Notes under the pieces: generated by a model
What the model was told of the DNA's origin: nothing
What the model saw: the letters and a program-made list of their open reading frames with translations, nothing else
Databases searched by the model: none
Position numbers and translations under genes: made by a program
Shown here: positions 9,831 through 18,298 of the stretch, piece after piece
Layout: the number at the start of each line of letters is the position of its first letter
Numbering within the stretch: the stretch's first letter is position 1
Source of the DNA: Bacteroidales bacterium
GTDB lineage: Bacteria > Bacteroidota > Bacteroidia > Bacteroidales > VadinHA17
Assembly: GCA_003141895.1 (NCBI GenBank)
Contig: PLNT01000016.1
Location: 1 to 64,000, forward strand
Length of the DNA stretch: 64,000 bases
Direction of reading: 5' to 3'

Positions 9831-10942
9831 AAATGTTCCAGAAATTTTATTAGATTTTCCACATCAGGACTGGTGCCTGTTTTTACATATGCGCCCGAAA
9901 CAGCATTTGCAACTATCAAAGATTGAGCGAGATTAAGCTTATGAAATAACGCATAACAAAATCCGGCATTAAAATTATCCCCGCCACCTGTCAGAATTTT
10001 TGGTTCCTTACAAAAAAATGTATCAGATTTTTCGTAATCGATCCCATTGTACGCCAGTGCATCATTTGTTCTGTGAATAACCAGGATATCGGTGTTTGTG
10101 AGTCTGTAAAGCTTCTGAATAAATTCTTCATCTGAATTATGATCATCGAGATCAAGAGCTTTGGCGATCAGAGCAGCTTCATTCTGGTTAAGACTCAATG
10201 TAACTTTGAAATAATTTCTAAATCTGCCAAGTAAATTTACTGCAAGTTGAATGTCTTGTTTTGATTTGCGGGAACAATCCGAAAAATCGGAGAAAAAGTA
10301 TGGCAGGTGACCCTTTAATTCAACGTAAGGAAGTACATCCCTGAGAAACCCATCCCAAATCTCGGAAGAATTCTCAATCTCACTCCAGTTAAGGAATGAA
10401 ACCAATTGTTTGCCTTCCACCAGCTGCTTTATCTTTTCAATCCCAATAATATCTCTAATATCCTGCCAGGTCAGATTATTATATGGACCGGGATCAAACA
10501 TAATTACTTTGGAGTTGTCAAATTCAAGCGCTGTCGCGGATATGGTATCCCCAATTGTATGAAGAGAACAGTTTTCTGACATGGTCCTGAAGACAGGCAA
10601 TATCTCAGGCAAGCCGAAAGTCCCGACGCACTCTACTTTAACTCCCAGATTCCCTAAGGCATTTGCGGTGATAACCATATTGCCACCAGGTTTTGAAAAT
10701 TTTGTCTGAAGCTCAACGCCGGCACTCTTATTATTAAGATTTACAAGAAATTCTCCAAACCTGCTGCTTTCAGTAAAATATTCAGATATTTCATTTTTAT
10801 CTTTTCCATTTACTATCCTGACAATTATGTCAATACAGGCATCAAAACCCAAAAAAGCAGTTGGCTCGACCAGACCGGACTGGCTGAGTTGATACACAAT
10901 ATCTGCAATTGTATCTTTGATCTGCTTATTCACACCTTTCAA
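9821..10942 (-). CDS. PfkB-family carbohydrate kinase
   Basis: Ribokinase-fold (PfkB) sugar kinase of 373 residues. The C-terminal PfkB signature is visible as LTGGGDNFNAGF, which contains the catalytic-base Asp and anion-hole glycines, and an N-terminal FSKPGGNM glycine motif fits the sugar-binding face. The start is non-ATG: TTG at 10942, one base after the upstream stop, or GTG at 10933. It is the last gene of the minus-strand sugar locus and probably phosphorylates the sugar, or sugar derivative, handled with the NagB-like enzyme. Substrate specificity cannot be read from the sequence. The last residues (FSR) are encoded within a dispersed repeat. Confidence 0.85.
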   Translation of the reverse strand: MKGVNKQIKDTIADIVYQLSQSGLVEPTAFLGFDACIDIIVRIVNGKDKNEISEYFTESSRFGEFLVNLNNKSAGVELQTKFSKPGGNMVITANALGNLGVKVECVGTFGLPEILPVFRTMSENCSLHTIGDTISATALEFDNSKVIMFDPGPYNNLTWQDIRDIIGIEKIKQLVEGKQLVSFLNWSEIENSSEIWDGFLRDVLPYVELKGHLPYFFSDFSDCSRKSKQDIQLAVNLLGRFRNYFKVTLSLNQNEAALIAKALDLDDHNSDEEFIQKLYRLTNTDILVIHRTNDALAYNGIDYEKSDTFFCKEPKILTGGGDNFNAGFCYALFHKLNLAQSLIVANAVSGAYVKTGTSPDVENLIKFLEHFSR

Positions 10943-10943
10943 A

Positions 10944-11666
10944 TTAGATTAGGCCGGCTGCTTCTTTATCGAGAAGAAGAAAAGAATTTGAATGTGATTT
11001 TATTGCTGAAGCAGGAAATGCAGGAGACACTTCGCTCTCCATTAACCTTTTAACTACCTCAGCTTTTCTGCTTCCATTTAATTGCAAAATTGCCGTTTTT
11101 GCTTCCATGATATACTTCACACCAAGAGTAATGCCTGCTGTAAGATTTACTTTACCTGAAAAGTATTTCTGCCCGACAATTTTAGTTGTCTCATCAAGGT
11201 GTACAATATGAGAGTAAAGATCAAATGAGGTCCCAGGCTCATTTAGTCCAAGATGACCGTTCATCCCGGCACCAAGCAGAATCATATCTATGGGACCATT
11301 TTTTTTAATAAAAGCATCAGTCTTATAACATTCCTTTATCAGATCAGAAGCTTCACCATCAAAAAAACAGAAATTCTCTTTAGAATAATCTATATGATCA
11401 AACAGGTGTTTTTTGAGGAAAGAAAAACAATTTTCGCTCTTCATCTCTCCAATGTTCGCCCACTCATCGAGCCCGACTATTTTACATTTTTTGAAGCTTA
11501 TCTTACCTGATTTATTAAGTTTTATCAGTTGGTCGAATGTTCCTACAGATGTTTCTCCGGCTGGGAAACAAAGCAGAGCGTCTGGTTTTTTAGAAATTAT
11601 ACCGGCAATTAGTTCTGCAGTTTTTACAGATAATTCAGTATAGTCTTTATAGATTATTTGTTCCAT
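10944..11666 (-). CDS. NagB-like glucosamine-6-phosphate deaminase/isomerase family protein
   Basis: 240-residue member of the glucosamine-6-phosphate isomerase/6-phosphogluconolactonase superfamily. GLDEW corresponds to the active-site DEY/DEW loop and GMNGHLGLNEPG to the catalytic GxxGHIGFNEPG segment, with the His and Glu retained and Asn at the position that is Asp in E. coli NagB; Asn also occurs in other NagB enzymes. The expected reaction is cytoplasmic deamination or isomerisation of an amino-sugar phosphate to a ketose phosphate. It abuts the PfkB kinase by one base, so the two are coexpressed. A canonical NagB is not certain: the protein is slightly short and the context is a general sugar locus. 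Confidence 0.8.
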   Translation of the reverse strand: MEQIIYKDYTELSVKTAELIAGIISKKPDALLCFPAGETSVGTFDQLIKLNKSGKISFKKCKIVGLDEWANIGEMKSENCFSFLKKHLFDHIDYSKENFCFFDGEASDLIKECYKTDAFIKKNGPIDMILLGAGMNGHLGLNEPGTSFDLYSHIVHLDETTKIVGQKYFSGKVNLTAGITLGVKYIMEAKTAILQLNGSRKAEVVKRLMESEVSPAFPASAIKSHSNSFLLLDKEAAGLI

Positions 11667-11710
11667 TTTGAATAATAATAAACTAAATGATTTTGTTAAT
11701 ATTTATTGAG

Positions 11711-11815
11711 ATGGAGATTACCTCCGGTGAGCTCGTCCCGCTAAAGCAGGACTCGGTTCCTCATTTCTCCGCCTAACGGCGGATTCATTCCGAGCGTTAG
11801 CGAGGAATCTCCTAC
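11711..11815. repeat. GAGCTC...GGTTCCTCATTTC intergenic repeat
   Basis: The block with GGTGAGCTCGTCCCGCT, ACTCGGTTCCTCATTTC and ATTCATTCCGAG is closely similar to 16264-16345 and in part to the reverse complement near 41910-41940. It contains small hairpins (CCGCCTAACGGCGG). It splits the sugar locus between the oxidoreductase gene and the NagB-like gene, so the last two genes may be partly uncoupled from the first four. Confidence 0.7.
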
Positions 11816-11843
11816 TCATTTTGTCCTGAACTTTTATCGTTAT

Positions 11844-13370
11844 TTACAATTTTAGCTCACTCCACCCTTTTCTGTACTCTCTTTTTACAAACTGATTGGC
11901 TTGTTCGAAATTTGTTATTCTCATGTTAGGCCCATCCCATTTGTAATTGATATACCTGCCTGGAAAACTAAATCCTTCCATCTTTCCGTAAACAGGGTCT
12001 GTCCTGCTAATTTTTTCACGGATATTGAAACTCCTCAACAGTAAATTGCCCATCAGCACAGTTTCAGTCAATGGACCTGCATATCCGACAAACGGTGAAT
12101 CAACTTCTGCATTTCCATATCCGGCAATACAGGCATCAATCCACTGCCACCAGTGACCATCCATATCACCTTCGACACGCGGATATTTTTTTGGCACGGA
12201 AATTTCTTTATTTCTCGATAATGGTAAAAGAATAGGGTTACGTCCACCCCATCCACAGGCTGCTTTCCCTTTCGTTCCTATGAATAATGTTCCGCCTTCA
12301 TAATCGTTCAGCCCCAGCGGGTAATCGCATAATATTTCATTCATATTAATACTTGGATCAATCTCAAGAGGACGCTCAGGAGTAATTCCACCATCCATCC
12401 AGTACAGATCCAATTTTTTTCCATTATCAAGGGTGTATGTAAAACGGACTGAACTCGAAACAGGCCCGCTATCCGGATAGAGTCCTTCTTTAAATATGCC
12501 GTTGTAAACAGTACTTGCACTGCAGGACACATCTGTTGGATAGCCCAGTTTAAGCAACTTAAACGGAGGTCCCATAATATGGCAACCCATGTCACCGAGA
12601 GCACCAGTTCCGAAACGCCACCATCCCCGCCAGTTAAAAGGGACAAGATTGTCAATATAATTTGTGTCCTGTGCTGTACCCAGCCAGAGATCCCAGTTCA
12701 GTTCCTTTGGCACTTCTGGTTTAGCAGTCGGCCATGGAATACCTTGTGGCCATACAGGCCGGTCAGTCCAGCAAAAAACTTTCTCAATCTGACCTAATAG
12801 ATCAGCCTCAATCCATTCCCTCAGGGTTCGCATACCGTCGCATGATGCACCCTGGTCGCCCATCTGTGTTACAACTTTATACTTTTCAGCTGCCTGTGTA
12901 AGGATACGAGCTTCATAGATATCGTGAGTGAGAGGTTTTTGAAGATAAAGATGCTTTTTGAGCTGCATTGCAGCTAATCCAACAATAGCATGATTATGGT
13001 CAGGAATAGCTACTGTAACAGCATCGAAGTTTTTACTTTCCTTGTCGAACATCTCACGCCAGTCATGATAGAATGAAGCTTTAGGAAACTGTTTTATCCT
13101 TGGTGCTGCAGGCCTATCGTCGACATCGCACAAAAAAGCAATTTCTGCATTTTTCTTTGGAGCTATTGCATAATGACGGATATCATCTGCAGCTTCTCCT
13201 CCACAGCCAACGGCTGCAATCAGCAGTTTATCGCTTGGAGCCTTATGTCCCAGTCCACTTACAGTGAAATTTGGCAGAATGGTTAAAGCGGCTGCTCCTG
13301 AAGCAGCCGTTTTAACAAAATTCCGCCTTGAAATACCGTATACTCTTGACTTATTTTTAATTGTTCTCAT
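11844..13370 (-). CDS. Tat-exported Gfo/Idh/MocA-family oxidoreductase
   Basis: 508-residue NAD(P)-dependent oxidoreductase of the Gfo/Idh/MocA family. The N-terminus carries a twin-arginine signal (SRRNFVKTAASG), implying export folded with cofactor. Then come the Rossmann motif AAVGCGGEA and the loop LQKPLTHDIYEA, where the usual EKP is QKP but the catalytic-type Lys is kept, and GDMGCHIMG with the conserved His. The family oxidises or epimerises sugars and inositols; together with the adjacent DUF1080 gene this suggests 3-keto-sugar chemistry in the periplasm. The start ATG directly precedes the Tat signal. The substrate is unknown. Confidence 0.87.
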   Translation of the reverse strand: MRTIKNKSRVYGISRRNFVKTAASGAAALTILPNFTVSGLGHKAPSDKLLIAAVGCGGEAADDIRHYAIAPKKNAEIAFLCDVDDRPAAPRIKQFPKASFYHDWREMFDKESKNFDAVTVAIPDHNHAIVGLAAMQLKKHLYLQKPLTHDIYEARILTQAAEKYKVVTQMGDQGASCDGMRTLREWIEADLLGQIEKVFCWTDRPVWPQGIPWPTAKPEVPKELNWDLWLGTAQDTNYIDNLVPFNWRGWWRFGTGALGDMGCHIMGPPFKLLKLGYPTDVSCSASTVYNGIFKEGLYPDSGPVSSSVRFTYTLDNGKKLDLYWMDGGITPERPLEIDPSINMNEILCDYPLGLNDYEGGTLFIGTKGKAACGWGGRNPILLPLSRNKEISVPKKYPRVEGDMDGHWWQWIDACIAGYGNAEVDSPFVGYAGPLTETVLMGNLLLRSFNIREKISRTDPVYGKMEGFSFPGRYINYKWDGPNMRITNFEQANQFVKREYRKGWSELKL

Positions 13371-13406
13371 CTTATTTTTGTCAAAAAGTTATAACATGCT
13401 GTTCAA

Positions 13407-14099
13407 TTACTTTTTCAGAGGTTTTACAGAAACTTCTTTAAAGAATACTACATCAGCATCTGAATGATTCTGGATACCCATGTAGCCTGATAATGGACGA
13501 GGGCCACGTTCTGGTTCGAAATCAAACTTCTTTGCAGGTACAGGATCACCCTCTTTAAAATCAGTGACTTTTACTCCATTCAGAAAAACAATTGTCCTTG
13601 GTCCATCCAAAGTGATTTCCATGGTATTCCATTGTGGACCTGGTTTTCCGGTTTTAGCCAGAGGTTTTGTCAGTGAATAAAGCATCCCGGTATAGTGATA
13701 CTCATCTTCTTTAGATTTTTCAGGAGCATTATCAATCTGTACTTCATAGCCTTTGTTTACCGGCATCCATTCTTCCGTTGGCATGGTAGGGATACGTATA
13801 AAAACACCTGAATTACTATTTGAATCACGCATTGCCCATACGACCCTGATTGTGCAATCCTGGAATTTTTCGCCTTGCCACACCAACAGACCCATCCCAC
13901 CTTTTGACTTTATCAATCCATTTTCTACATAATGAGACCCCGGGCCAACCTGTTTCCACCCTGTAAGATCCTTACCATTAAATAATTGTCTCCATTCTTT
14001 TTTACCAGCCTGACCTGAAACGGAGTTAGCCAGGAGTAACAGGCACAATGTAACGCCAAACACTAAGAAGGAGCATTTCCCATTCAAATTCTTTTTCAT
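13407..14099 (-). CDS. DUF1080 (3-keto-disaccharide hydrolase-like) secreted protein
   Basis: 230-residue secreted protein. A signal peptide (hydrophobic stretch LVFGVTLCLLLLANSVSG) is followed by the DUF1080 hallmark LFNGKDLTGW, then SGVFIRIP, GYEVQIDN and WNTMEITLDG, the concanavalin-like jelly-roll typical of the family. Members of DUF1080 have been linked to cleavage of 3-keto-glycosides produced by Gfo/Idh/MocA dehydrogenases. Here such a dehydrogenase gene lies 36 bp downstream, consistent with a two-step periplasmic route. Length is normal for a single-domain member. Confidence 0.87.
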   Translation of the reverse strand: MKKNLNGKCSFLVFGVTLCLLLLANSVSGQAGKKEWRQLFNGKDLTGWKQVGPGSHYVENGLIKSKGGMGLLVWQGEKFQDCTIRVVWAMRDSNSNSGVFIRIPTMPTEEWMPVNKGYEVQIDNAPEKSKEDEYHYTGMLYSLTKPLAKTGKPGPQWNTMEITLDGPRTIVFLNGVKVTDFKEGDPVPAKKFDFEPERGPRPLSGYMGIQNHSDADVVFFKEVSVKPLKK

Positions 14100-14117
14100 G
14101 ATTTTTGATTTTTTAAA

Positions 14118-15368
14118 TTAATTAGTAACTTTTTTATTTATTGTTGCGTTCTGAACCAAAGGTTTTGCCCAGAAACTTAAACTAAGGATATATGCCAAAG
14201 GTACATACAAAATCATCATACCTGCCTGTAATCCAATAACATCTTTCAACTTCCCGATAAAAAGCGAGAATATTGCACCACCTGCAATTGCAGTACACAG
14301 AATTCCGGCAAAAGAACCATGGAACCGGGTTATACTGTTAAGTGCAAGTGAAAAAATTATTCCATACATTACTGAAAGACAAAAACCCAGGGCCGGAAAT
14401 CCAAACAGCGCAATTCTTGCATTCCCAAAAAGAGTAAAAGTCAGAACAACAAATGTTGCAGAAGCGAAAATGCGCAATACAATTTTACTGTCAATGATCT
14501 TCAATAATACGAGTCCAAGAATACAACCTACTGTCATCATTCCCCAAAATAAGCCAACTGTAGAAGCTCCTTCTGTTTCAGGATTAATTCCATGGTAAGT
14601 TCTCAGAAACTCTGAAATCCAGTTTGAAATTCCCTGTTCCATACCTACATAGGCAAATATTCCAAGGAAAAATAATATTACAGTTTTCTGTTTAAAAAGT
14701 TCAACATGGGTTTCCCAGGCTCCAACTATCTCATCTTCCTTCCTTACTACTTTCGGAAACCGGACAAATAAAATGATTGCCACCATCAGGAAACTGATAA
14801 AAGCAAAAACCCAATAGATTGATACCCATGCCAAATGTTGTGGAGTCAACCACGCCATCAGTTTTATAAAATGTCCCTGTCCTCTATGTTGATTATTGAG
14901 ATTTGAAACAAGAAATGAATAAACAAAAGGACTCAGGAATGACCCAATTCCAAAAACCAGTTGAACAATGACATTGTTAAAGGCGAAGTGCTCCTCTCCT
15001 CCTGTTACTCTTAATAGAGGGAACAATGCAACCTGAAGGAGAGCCATGCCACAACCAATAAGAAACAACGAACATAAGAATACAGGGAAAACCGGAACCA
15101 GAGAGAACAAGAGAGCGCCTGAGAAAGCAAGGATCCATGCAAATACGAGGCTTTTCTTCTCGTCGTATTTCTGAACAATCATACCGGATGGAATTGACAT
15201 TAAAGCATATGCAATAAAAAATGAAAATGGAAGCAGTCCTGTCATTGTACCGTTCAGGGAAAAACTATCGCTTACATTTGGATTTATTGCGCCAAGAATG
15301 TTTGTCAGAAATGAAATTGCAAAAAAGATGAAGAAAATAAAGGATACGAGATAATATTTTCGTTTCAT
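14118..15368 (-). CDS. MFS sugar permease, fucose/glucose-galactose porter type
   Basis: 416-residue integral membrane protein with about 12 hydrophobic segments. The first half has the FHS-type pattern: FLTNILGAINPNVSDSF, PFSFFIAYALMSIPSG and FLIGCGMALLQVALFPLLR, as in L-fucose and glucose/galactose proton symporters. It should bring a monosaccharide, or a product of the DUF1080/oxidoreductase pair, across the inner membrane. It lies 18 bp upstream of the DUF1080 gene and 19 bp downstream of the DeoR regulator. The exact sugar is not predictable. Confidence 0.85.
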   Translation of the reverse strand: MKRKYYLVSFIFFIFFAISFLTNILGAINPNVSDSFSLNGTMTGLLPFSFFIAYALMSIPSGMIVQKYDEKKSLVFAWILAFSGALLFSLVPVFPVFLCSLFLIGCGMALLQVALFPLLRVTGGEEHFAFNNVIVQLVFGIGSFLSPFVYSFLVSNLNNQHRGQGHFIKLMAWLTPQHLAWVSIYWVFAFISFLMVAIILFVRFPKVVRKEDEIVGAWETHVELFKQKTVILFFLGIFAYVGMEQGISNWISEFLRTYHGINPETEGASTVGLFWGMMTVGCILGLVLLKIIDSKIVLRIFASATFVVLTFTLFGNARIALFGFPALGFCLSVMYGIIFSLALNSITRFHGSFAGILCTAIAGGAIFSLFIGKLKDVIGLQAGMMILYVPLAYILSLSFWAKPLVQNATINKKVTN

Positions 15369-15387
15369 ATGTCGATTATAACAAATA

Positions 15388-16161
15388 TCAAATTCTGTTC
15401 ACAACTATAACATTAACGCCCAACTCTTTTATATCCTGGAGAATAGATGATGGAATTCCATCATCTGTTATTATTGTATCGACTTCAGTAAGCTGCGCAA
15501 TAGTAGTTATTCCTTTGGTTAGAAATTTCGAAGAATCAATCAGTGCAAAAACTTTCTTTGAATTCTTTATGTTTATTCTTGCAAGTGAAGCCTCCTCAAT
15601 GTTTGTGGTCATCATTCCCCTTCGAATATCTACACTATCAGCGCTTAGAAAGTACTTGTCACAATAGAAACCTCTTAATGATTCAGCAGCCTGCTCACCA
15701 ACCAGGGCTAGAGAATTTCTTCTTAATATTCCTCCCGGCATAATAACCCGAATATTAGGATGTTCAGCTAATCTGAACGTAATATCTACAGAATTGGTTA
15801 TTACAGTAATATCAATCTTTTTAGGAAGATGTTTTGCAAGTTCCATGATGGTAGTCCCTGTATCAAGCAAAATAGTTTCGCCATTTGAAATCATTTTGGC
15901 AGCAGCAGCTCCAATAACTTCTTTAAGTTTGATGTTTTGACGGCGCCGGTCATAGATTGACAAGTCAACATTTATCAAACTGTGCTTCATCGCACCACCC
16001 CTTGATCTGATCAGAATATTCTTCTTCTCGAGATGTTTAAGGTCTTTACGTATTGTTACCTCACTAACATTGAATTGCCGGCTGAGCTCTAAAACATTTA
16101 CCTGATCATCTTTTTCAAGTTGTCTAAGAATAATTGTCCGGCGATCAACACAGGAGCTCAT
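15388..16161 (-). CDS. DeoR-family transcriptional regulator of the sugar locus
   Basis: 257-residue cytoplasmic repressor-type regulator. The N-terminal DeoR winged helix is clear (ILRQLEKDDQVNVLELSRQFNVSE, then VTIRKDLKHLE, RSRGGAM). The C-terminal sensor domain includes ILLDTGTTIMELAKHLP and the FxS/DSSKF motif that binds a sugar phosphate in this family. It is first in the minus-strand locus and probably controls it by sensing a phosphorylated intermediate made by the downstream kinase. A candidate -7 box lies 34-41 bp upstream. Confidence 0.9.
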   Translation of the reverse strand: MSSCVDRRTIILRQLEKDDQVNVLELSRQFNVSEVTIRKDLKHLEKKNILIRSRGGAMKHSLINVDLSIYDRRRQNIKLKEVIGAAAAKMISNGETILLDTGTTIMELAKHLPKKIDITVITNSVDITFRLAEHPNIRVIMPGGILRRNSLALVGEQAAESLRGFYCDKYFLSADSVDIRRGMMTTNIEEASLARINIKNSKKVFALIDSSKFLTKGITTIAQLTEVDTIITDDGIPSSILQDIKELGVNVIVVNRI

Positions 16162-16194
16162 ATTGGAATTGAGGGGTTTCGTTTTATTTCATAG

Positions 16195-16202
16195 CAAAAT
16201 TA
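16195..16202 (-). promoter_or_regulatory. candidate -7 box for the DeoR-led sugar operon
   Basis: Read on the minus strand this is TAATTTTG, an exact TAnnTTTG -7 element of Bacteroidota, with the deoR-type ATG 33 bases downstream. No convincing -33 TTTG is seen at 19-21 bases. The position fits a 5' UTR of roughly 25-30 bases. Confidence 0.45.
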
Positions 16203-16263
16203 AATAAATAATATTTGAAATGTAATGAAACTTAAATATTAATTTACCAGTGCTGAAGAGTGA

Positions 16264-16345
16264 TATGGAAATTACCTTCGGTGAGCTCATCCCGCTTAAG
16301 CGGGACTCGGTTCCTCATTTCGCTCTGCTTCATTCGGAATGACAA
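16264..16345. repeat. GAGCTC...GGTTCCTCATTTC intergenic repeat (second copy)
   Basis: Shares GGTGAGCTC, TCCCGCTTAAGCGGGA, CTCGGTTCCTCATTTC and TTCATTCGGAATGACA with the copy at 11711-11815. TCCCGCTTAAGCGGGA is a perfect hairpin arm pair. It fills most of the 344-bp gap between deoR and the next plus-strand gene; the rest of that gap shows no gene I can support. Confidence 0.7.
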
Positions 16346-16505
16346 ATGTAGGTGGGAAACAAGGGATGGCGAAGAAGGCAATTACCTTAAAGGGTCCTTA
16401 ATCAGATGCTGTATCAGTTAAATGATTATGATATGCTTTGTTATATGACACTACTGGTATTTTGGATTCTTCTTAAAAAAGGAATAAATTGCCGGAAAAT
16501 CGTAA

Positions 16506-16979
16506 ATGGGAAAGAAATATTATTTTCTGGGTTCTGTCGAAAACAGCAAACTGGTAAAAATTATTCAGGTAATATTTGGTATTCTTTGCTTCGCAGTTGC
16601 TATTTACTGGCTGAGCTTTAATGTAAGATCATTAAAGACCGACAGAACTCTCTGGATCACAATTATATTTCTGGTAGGGTTCGGATTTTATCAGATATGG
16701 TCAGGGCTAGGCAGGGCAACACGATTCATTGAAATAAGCTCCGATAAAATACGACTTAAAAAAACAGTACTTCTTCCATTTGTTGACTTAACAAGAGAAG
16801 AGATTGAAAAAATCGAGATTTTCCCATTTAATCTGAAATTCTTTTTGAAATCGGGGGAAACTTCAATTCTCAGATTGAGCAGCTCTTATTATGAAACAAA
16901 TGCAGCAATAAAAGATGCAATAATCGATTTTGCAGAATTAAACTCGATAAGTATTGAGTTAAAGGAAGAAAAAATATAA
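16506..16979 (+). CDS. small membrane protein, PH-domain-like, function unknown
   Basis: 157-residue protein not assigned to a named family. Two transmembrane segments are evident near residues 17-37 (VIFGILCFAVAIYWLSF) and 46-66 (TLWITIIFLVGFGFYQIW). A C-terminal soluble half with alternating beta pattern (RFIEISSDKIRLKKTVLLPF, FFLKSGETSILRL) resembles bacterial PH-like domains that follow a membrane hairpin. The ATG at 16506 is used; the overlapping ORF at 16406 is a shadow in another frame. It stands alone on the plus strand between repeats. Confidence 0.6.
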   Translation: MGKKYYFLGSVENSKLVKIIQVIFGILCFAVAIYWLSFNVRSLKTDRTLWITIIFLVGFGFYQIWSGLGRATRFIEISSDKIRLKKTVLLPFVDLTREEIEKIEIFPFNLKFFLKSGETSILRLSSSYYETNAAIKDAIIDFAELNSISIELKEEKI

Positions 16980-17008
16980 AAAACTCTCTGTAGTCTTTCT
17001 TCTCCTTT

Positions 17009-17087
17009 TACCCCCTTTCTTATTTCCCCCAAGGGGGAAAAGATAGTTCACTCCTTCCCCTTTGGGGGAAGGTTGGGAAGGGGGTAA
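17009..17087. repeat. CCCCCT/AGGGGG intergenic repeat
   Basis: Contains TACCCCCTTTCTTATTTCCC, CCAAGGGGGAAA, TTCCCCTTTGGGGGAAGG and GGGAAGGGGGTA, forming two nested hairpins between convergent genes. It could serve as a bidirectional terminator. Same C-run/G-run family as near base 44 and base 63525. Confidence 0.7.
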
Positions 17088-17142
17088 TACCTTATCAGAG
17101 AAGCACATCTTGTTACCTAAGGCGTGAGAGTTGCACAGAGGT

Positions 17143-18162
17143 TTATAGCTGCAGTAATCTTTCCCATGCTAATTTATTTACAGATATTCCCTTTTCCATA
17201 TTTTCATTTCTCAGCTGAAGTACATTTTCTCCGGGATAACGGATCTTATTAGCAGGATCAATAGGAGTTGAATTGTGCAGATCGCTAATTATCTTATTTA
17301 TTGAGTTATTAATAGAAGGAAAGTTATTCAGCATTTTAATATTAATTGCTATAAACACCTGAGATACACTATGTTCTGTATTACAACTCTCAATTTCATG
17401 TGTAGAAAGTCCTCCCGAGAGGATTGTCGCAAGAATATCGAGCAATACAGATAAGCCTGATCCCTTCCAATACCCGACCGGCAAAACCCTCCACGATTCA
17501 AGTATCTCTTCCGGATCATTGGAAAGCTTTCCATCTTTGTTGAATCCCCCCGGATAAGGAAGTTTATGGCCTTCCTTTTTTACTGCATCAAGTTTTCCGT
17601 ATGAATATTGTGACATTGCGAAATCGAGAACAATTGCTTCATCCTCATAAGGCACGGCAATTACGAGAGGATTATTTCCGATCCGTGGATCTGATGCTCC
17701 CCATGCCGGCATATTCTGACAGGTATTGGTCCAGCAAATAAGAACAAATCCTTTCTTTGCTGCTTGCCACCCATAAGTTCCTGCACGCATCCAGTGATTT
17801 GTATTTGAAAGAGTGGCTATCCCAATCCCATTTATTAAAGCGAGTTCCATAGACCTTTCTGTTGCAAATTCAGCATTAAGTGGACCTGGTCCAAGATTAC
17901 CATTCCATTGTTCGATAGAGCCAATTTTTTGTGTAATAGATGGTACTGCTTCCGGCTTAACATAACCTTCCATAATGTTTTTGATAAAGCGAGGAAATCT
18001 GTTTAGTCCGTGAGAATTGACGCCATCGAGACTATTCATTGTAAATATTTCTGCGCACTTTTCTGCTTTCACTTCCGTGAATCCAAACTTCAAAAGAATT
18101 CTGAAAAATTCAGATTTCATTTTTTCATATGGTATCCGGATAGTTTGTTCAATACTTTTCAT
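17143..18162 (-). CDS. YiaK-type Ldh_2 oxidoreductase (probable 3-dehydro-L-gulonate 2-dehydrogenase)
   Basis: 339-residue member of the malate/L-lactate dehydrogenase (Ldh_2) family with the NAD(P)-binding fold peculiar to it. Motifs include DGVNSHGLNRFPRF (conserved His of the active site), SNTNHWMRAGTYGWQAA and CWTNTCQNMPAWG, close to the YiaK/2,3-diketo-L-gulonate reductase branch. The expected reaction is reduction of a 2-oxo sugar acid in the cytoplasm. It is monocistronic, between a C-rich repeat and a palindromic repeat, on the same strand as the sugar locus but not joined to it. Precise substrate is inferred, not shown. Confidence 0.82.
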   Translation of the reverse strand: MKSIEQTIRIPYEKMKSEFFRILLKFGFTEVKAEKCAEIFTMNSLDGVNSHGLNRFPRFIKNIMEGYVKPEAVPSITQKIGSIEQWNGNLGPGPLNAEFATERSMELALINGIGIATLSNTNHWMRAGTYGWQAAKKGFVLICWTNTCQNMPAWGASDPRIGNNPLVIAVPYEDEAIVLDFAMSQYSYGKLDAVKKEGHKLPYPGGFNKDGKLSNDPEEILESWRVLPVGYWKGSGLSVLLDILATILSGGLSTHEIESCNTEHSVSQVFIAINIKMLNNFPSINNSINKIISDLHNSTPIDPANKIRYPGENVLQLRNENMEKGISVNKLAWERLLQL

Positions 18163-18270
18163 TTGAATTTAATAACTATTGAATAATATGGCTGGTGTGA
18201 GCCGCCGTATGATAAGTTTCAGAAAATTGTCGCGCCCTAACCTGAACATGGTAAATGAGTTGTCTGCCCG

Positions 18271-18298
18271 GTAGGGAACAGTCGCGACTGTTCCCTAC
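18271..18298. repeat. perfect 28-bp palindrome at the pncA stop codon
   Basis: GTAGGGAACAGTCG followed by its exact reverse complement. The last base is shared with the pncA stop codon (TAG on the minus strand, 18298-18300). A degenerate copy with GGGAACGGTCGCGACC lies near 39496-39522, and a half-copy-like GCGTCCCTAC near 42009-42018. It can form a long hairpin and may act as the terminator of the NAD-salvage operon. Confidence 0.8.

Noticed and set aside
16406-16621. 71-aa plus-strand ORF before the small membrane protein
   Set aside because: Overlaps the better supported frame starting at 16506 and has no recognisable domain.
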